From contig JANYLJ010000044.1 in NCBI GenBank assembly GCA_025357945.1, positions 1 through 54,454 of the forward strand: a stretch of DNA of 54,454 bases, read 5' to 3'. This document shows positions 51,461 through 54,454 of this stretch, in pieces. How positions within the stretch are numbered: the first letter of the stretch is position 1; every line of letters starts with the position of its first letter. The position numbers were made by a program, and so were the translations under genes. This DNA comes from Gemmatimonadota bacterium (GTDB lineage Bacteria > Gemmatimonadota > Gemmatimonadetes > Gemmatimonadales > GWC2-71-9). The notes under the pieces are model-generated. The model was not told where the DNA came from. It was given only the letters and a program-made list of their open reading frames with translations, and did not search any database.

Positions 51461-53344
51461 TCACTTCGCCTTCGGCGCCAGCCACTTCGCCCGGAACGCC
51501 AGCTGTTCAGCCGATGGCGTGCGGCCCGCGTCCTCGACAAGTACCGCTTGCAACTGCGGATTTTCAGCAATCGTGATCGTGCTGGTACGCTGGCCGGCCA
51601 GGTTCGTGTACGCAACCGACATCTTGTCGCCCGGCTTGTGCCCGGCGACTGCGGTAGCGAACTCCGCGGCAGTGCGGATCAACTTGCCATCGACGGACGT
51701 GATCACGTCGCCGGCGTCGAGCCCTGCCTGATAGAGCGGACTGCCCGCCGGCGCGCTCGCCACCCGCGCAGGAGGATCGTTCGGGGCAGCGGCGGGTGGC
51801 GCGCCGCCGCGTCCGACGCGCCCGCCACCGCCGATGAATCCACCGATCCAGGGCTGGCCGGGCGACGACTTCTGCACCAGGATGCCGGCGGGTTCGAGTA
51901 GCGGCGCATAGTTCGGCAACTCATGGCCCTCGACGTAGCGAGTCCAGAAATCCACGGCCCACGCCGAATCGCCCGACGTCGTGATCAGCGCGTGCCGCGC
52001 GTCGTGCATCGAGTAGGGAATCTCGGGCTTGCCATGGTTGAGCCACATGGTGCGCATGAAATCGTCGAGCGACCAGCCGCGGGCGCGCAGCGAAAAGTCG
52101 AGCGCAATGGCGATCCCGGCGCCGTAGGTGTAATACGAAATGAACGTATTGGGGGCGGTCGGATCGGCAGCCGCTGCCCCGTCATGAAACGGTGCCTGCT
52201 GGCTCATGCCGATCGGTCCGAAGTAGAGGCGCCCGGGCGAATTCGCAACGGCATTGATCGTCCCACTCAGGCCCTGGATCACCTGTTCGACATCGAGCAC
52301 GCCGGCCCGCTCCTCGAGCAGCGGTCCGTAGTACTGGGTGAACCCTTCGGCGATCCAGAGACCATCGGTCATGTTGGCGCGATCGTAGTCGAACGGCTCC
52401 AGTCCCACGGGGCGGATGCGCTTGACGTTCCACGAATGGAAGTACTCGTGCGACAGCGTGCCAAGGCCCGCGGCACCGTTGCCATTCATGCTGCCGCCGG
52501 TGACACTGGTCGAGTTGCGGTGTTCCATCCCGTCGCCCTGGCAATCGGAGCGGTAACACGCAACGAAAGTGTAGCTGCCGTAATCAAATCTGGGGAACTC
52601 GCCGTACACGGCCCCGGCTTCGTGCACGATCTTCCTGGCGCCCTCGGCGTAGGCGGCGATCGCCTGCGGCCCGGTCGGATCGTCGAGGGCCACGCGCCAC
52701 GTCTGCGTCACGCCGTCGTGCGTCTCGGTCCACTCACGCCACTCGATGTTGCCAATGTGCGTGGGCGAGTCGAACAGGTATTGCATCCCGGGTGCCGTGA
52801 ACGTTTCCGGATCCGTGGTCGGCACCAGCTGCGTCGCGATGGTCCAGCTCGGGTCGAGGCGATGAAACGTGACCCTGATCGGACGGGCCTCGAGTCCCTT
52901 CACGTACACCAAGGAACCCTGCGGCTGGATGTGTTGCTGGTCGACGTTGTATCCCGAAAACGTGCCGCTGCCGACGTTGGCGTAGTTGGTGTAGCTGAGT
53001 GTCACCGTGCCGTCGTGCCCGCCCACGGTCCAACTATAGGGGTCGGGATGCGTGACCACGAGCGACTTTCCGTTGCCGTCCACTGCCTTCACCGAATAGA
53101 CATTCTTGGCATACTCGGTAAGGGCGTAGCGGCCGGTCGACGAGCGCGCCATCCGGAAGTTGACCGGACCGACGGGGAGTGCGGTGAACGTTGCCGCCAC
53201 CTCCGCTTCGTGATGCGCGGCGTTGGGAAAGGAGAGGTCATAGACGATCTGGGGACCCTTGTCGCAGCAGGTGACGGGGCGAAGCTGGGCCGAGAGTGGT
53301 GCCGCGGCGAACAGCAACGTGGCTGGCAGGACGAGTGCGCGCAT
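51461..53344 (-). CDS. Exported M61 glycyl aminopeptidase with PDZ domain
   Basis: A 627-residue zinc peptidase with signal peptide RALVLPATLLFAAAPLSAQ. Zinc motif HEYFH at 299-303 plus E333 in WIAEGFTQYY supply the ligands; the NSTSVTGG and SHEYFHSWNVKRIRPVGLEP surroundings are classical for M61. The N-terminal domain (25-200) is beta-rich with two Cys (VTCCDKG). A PDZ domain lies near 515-600 (GLDAGDVITSVDGKLI), after a Gly/Arg/Pro linker. ATG at 53344 is preferred; ATG at 53350 adds two residues. M61 enzymes release N-terminal Gly/Ala/Ser from peptides. It probably works in the periplasm, feeding peptide uptake. Confidence 0.95.
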   Translation of the reverse strand: MRALVLPATLLFAAAPLSAQLRPVTCCDKGPQIVYDLSFPNAAHHEAEVAATFTALPVGPVNFRMARSSTGRYALTEYAKNVYSVKAVDGNGKSLVVTHPDPYSWTVGGHDGTVTLSYTNYANVGSGTFSGYNVDQQHIQPQGSLVYVKGLEARPIRVTFHRLDPSWTIATQLVPTTDPETFTAPGMQYLFDSPTHIGNIEWREWTETHDGVTQTWRVALDDPTGPQAIAAYAEGARKIVHEAGAVYGEFPRFDYGSYTFVACYRSDCQGDGMEHRNSTSVTGGSMNGNGAAGLGTLSHEYFHSWNVKRIRPVGLEPFDYDRANMTDGLWIAEGFTQYYGPLLEERAGVLDVEQVIQGLSGTINAVANSPGRLYFGPIGMSQQAPFHDGAAAADPTAPNTFISYYTYGAGIAIALDFSLRARGWSLDDFMRTMWLNHGKPEIPYSMHDARHALITTSGDSAWAVDFWTRYVEGHELPNYAPLLEPAGILVQKSSPGQPWIGGFIGGGGRVGRGGAPPAAAPNDPPARVASAPAGSPLYQAGLDAGDVITSVDGKLIRTAAEFATAVAGHKPGDKMSVAYTNLAGQRTSTITIAENPQLQAVLVEDAGRTPSAEQLAFRAKWLAPKAK

Positions 53345-53420
53345 GGGCATCGCTGGTTGGGGGACGGAAGGGAAACTAAGAGTTGAGCGGTGAGAGGTAA
53401 GCGGCGACACCGATCAACCC

Positions 53421-53526
53421 GTCGCCCTGAGCGGAGCGAAGGACCGACGTGGGCCCGAACGACTGACGCCTGCCGTTCCCGTCAACAGTGCCGACTACGT
53501 TGGTCCTTCGCTGCGCTCAGGACGAC
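53421..53526. repeat. Pair of inverted REP-like sequences (REPIN-like)
   Basis: Two 25-base arms, 53421-53445 and 53502-53526, are inverted copies of each other with two mismatches. Both contain the core CTGAGCG..AGCGAAGGAC. They are separated by 56 bases, giving a 106-base element able to fold into a long hairpin. The arms match in pattern the single elements near 21747 and 24015. Such paired elements are non-autonomous mobile repeats in other bacteria. Confidence 0.65.
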
Positions 53527-53545
53527 AAGGAGCAGGGTCCAGCGG

Positions 53546-54013
53546 ACCACCGACCGCAACGGGACGTACCTGACGGCGGTACGGCGGGCGTTCGACATTG
53601 GCGAAGCGGATAGCGCGCAGCTGGTGAAGTCCTACGGGCAGGGTCCGGAGCAGGGGCCGAGTCGCCGGTATGGTCCGACAATCTGCACCGGGGCGAGCAA
53701 GGTCCGGATGATTGGCCGCCCGAACATGGAAAAAATCTCCATGTCATTCGTGGAGCGGGCCAATCGGTCGATGCGGATGAGAATGCGCCGGATTGCCCGG
53801 TTGACGGATGGCTTCTCGAAAAAGGCCGAAAACCACGCTCACTCGGCCGGTCTTTACTTCATGCACTACAACTTCTGCCGCCCGCATATGACGCTGACCA
53901 AGGCCGCTGGCGGCATCCACACCACCCCGGCGATGGCCGCGGGCGCAGCCAATCATATTTGGACAGCGGAAACGATTCTCGGCCTGATGAGCGACGAAGC
54001 CGTGATCGGATGA
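53546..54013 (+). pseudogene. Truncated transposase gene, C-terminal part (IS1-like annotation family)
   Basis: From about 53546 the frame reads as the C-terminal half of a transposase: NGTYLTAVRRAFDIGEAD, SMSFVERANRSMRMRMRRIA, RLTDGFSKKAENHAHSAGLY and FMHYNFCRPHMTLTKAAGGI, ending near TAETILGLM. These match, from memory, a family often annotated as IS1-type transposases with the DDE-fold core. The first half, with the HTH and the first catalytic acidic residues, is missing, and the frame enters from unrelated sequence at the REPIN-like element. It cannot be active. Inverted terminal repeats were not identified. Confidence 0.8.
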
Positions 54014-54086
54014 TAGAATAGGGGTAACGGCGTGAGTTCGGTGTCGGGATGGAGAACCGTATTGGACCTCAAAAGCTACCGGATTC

Positions 54087-54263
54087 TTGACGGCCCTCGA
54101 CTCGGTAGACGCGGGAAGCTTCAACGACTACTTATTGGTAGCGCAGGAGGCGGACTGCGGGCACTGCAAGCACGCTCACCGGCGCCTGGTCAACTTGGCC
54201 TACGCCCACCATCACGTCGACCTGGCGGCCAAACTCCTTGCCGAACGCCACGGCTCAAAGTGA
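54087..54263 (+). CDS. Small Cys/His-rich hypothetical protein
   Basis: A 58-codon frame starting at TTG (a longer frame reaches back to an in-frame stop near 54033). It contains EADCGHCKHAHRRLVNLAYA followed by HHHVDLAAKLLAERHGSK, so it has a C-x-x-C pair and seven histidines, suggestive of a metal-binding motif. No ribosome site stands out. It lies just past the truncated transposase, so it may be accessory DNA or a chance frame. Confidence 0.35.
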   Translation: MTALDSVDAGSFNDYLLVAQEADCGHCKHAHRRLVNLAYAHHHVDLAAKLLAERHGSK

Positions 54264-54454
54264 CCCAGTACCGATCCGATCGGGTCGGCTTACCGCTTGG
54301 ACCCCCGAGTGTTACCCTAAGGAAGCTCTGCACAGGTGACTCGCACGCTCTCCGGCGTGGAAAAGCCGGGTGCAGGACGGAGATTTCCCGTTCGGGATCG
54401 TCGCGTGGTGGCGTGATGCACCGCCACCTGACGTCGATTCGGTGCGGTGGACCC
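54264..54454. other. Right-edge stretch with no gene seen
   Basis: No coding frame is recognised. An AAGGAAGCTCTGCACAGGTG stretch near 54319-54338 resembles the tip of some insertion sequences, and the CGGCGTGGAAAAGCCGGG segment near 54353 can form a hairpin. Both readings are tentative. The region follows the transposase remnant, consistent with decayed mobile DNA. Confidence 0.3.

Overview
The window is about 54 kb of high-GC DNA (roughly two thirds G+C by eye). It is densely coding, and most neighbouring genes overlap by 1 to 8 bases (ATGA, GTGA and TGATG junctions). The gene content points to an aerobic, Gram-negative-type environmental bacterium: many secreted proteins and lipoproteins, two TonB-dependent receptors, an ECF sigma/anti-sigma pair, DUF1501/DUF1800 proteins and an M61 peptidase. 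The style suggests Gemmatimonadota, but this is an inference from gene content; no rRNA, tRNA or other taxonomic marker was found.

Layout. 1-437: a possible gene start at the left edge and an empty stretch. 438-5479 (- strand): a DctA-type symporter coupled to an exported Xaa-Pro aminopeptidase, a secreted PHM-like copper protein, a VOC protein with a small partner, and a GlsB/YeaQ-type membrane protein. 5565-13627 (- strand): a nine-gene unit lipA-pdhA-pdhB-pdhC-lpdA-(membrane protein)-lipB-(two unknowns). It holds the whole pyruvate dehydrogenase complex together with the two enzymes that make its lipoyl cofactor.

13756-21726 is the most interesting block. An ECF sigma factor, a RskA-like anti-sigma factor and a secreted protein lie downstream of a five-gene chain: DUF4331 N-terminal half, DUF4331 C-terminal half, TPR protein, HupE/UreJ-like permease, DUF6702-like secreted protein. 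A TonB receptor is transcribed divergently from the chain. Together they look like an envelope-spanning uptake route of unknown substrate, possibly a metal, with a nearby sigma switch.

21797-25478: an ABC exporter pair, a ThiO-like oxidase and a small membrane protein. 25592-29870 (- strand): a coupled six-gene unit with two glycosyltransferases, a class-I amidotransferase-type hydrolase, a DUF3108-like protein and two lipoproteins. 29947-32053 (+): a coiled-coil protein and a POT peptide transporter. 32068-40141 (- strand): a second tight unit, DUF1800, DUF1501, lipoprotein, TonB receptor, half-size TauE and TsdA-like dihaem cytochrome c. 40295-50614 (+): a lipoprotein, a strong terminator, an unexplained stretch and a giant cyclic beta-1,2-glucan synthase. 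50659-53344 (- strand): an M61 peptidase and a PhzF-like protein. The right end carries a REP-type palindrome pair beside a truncated transposase gene.

Small dispersed elements include at least four related REP-like sequences and a palindromic array of 7-base repeats between two convergent genes. No CRISPR array, prophage or complete insertion sequence was seen.
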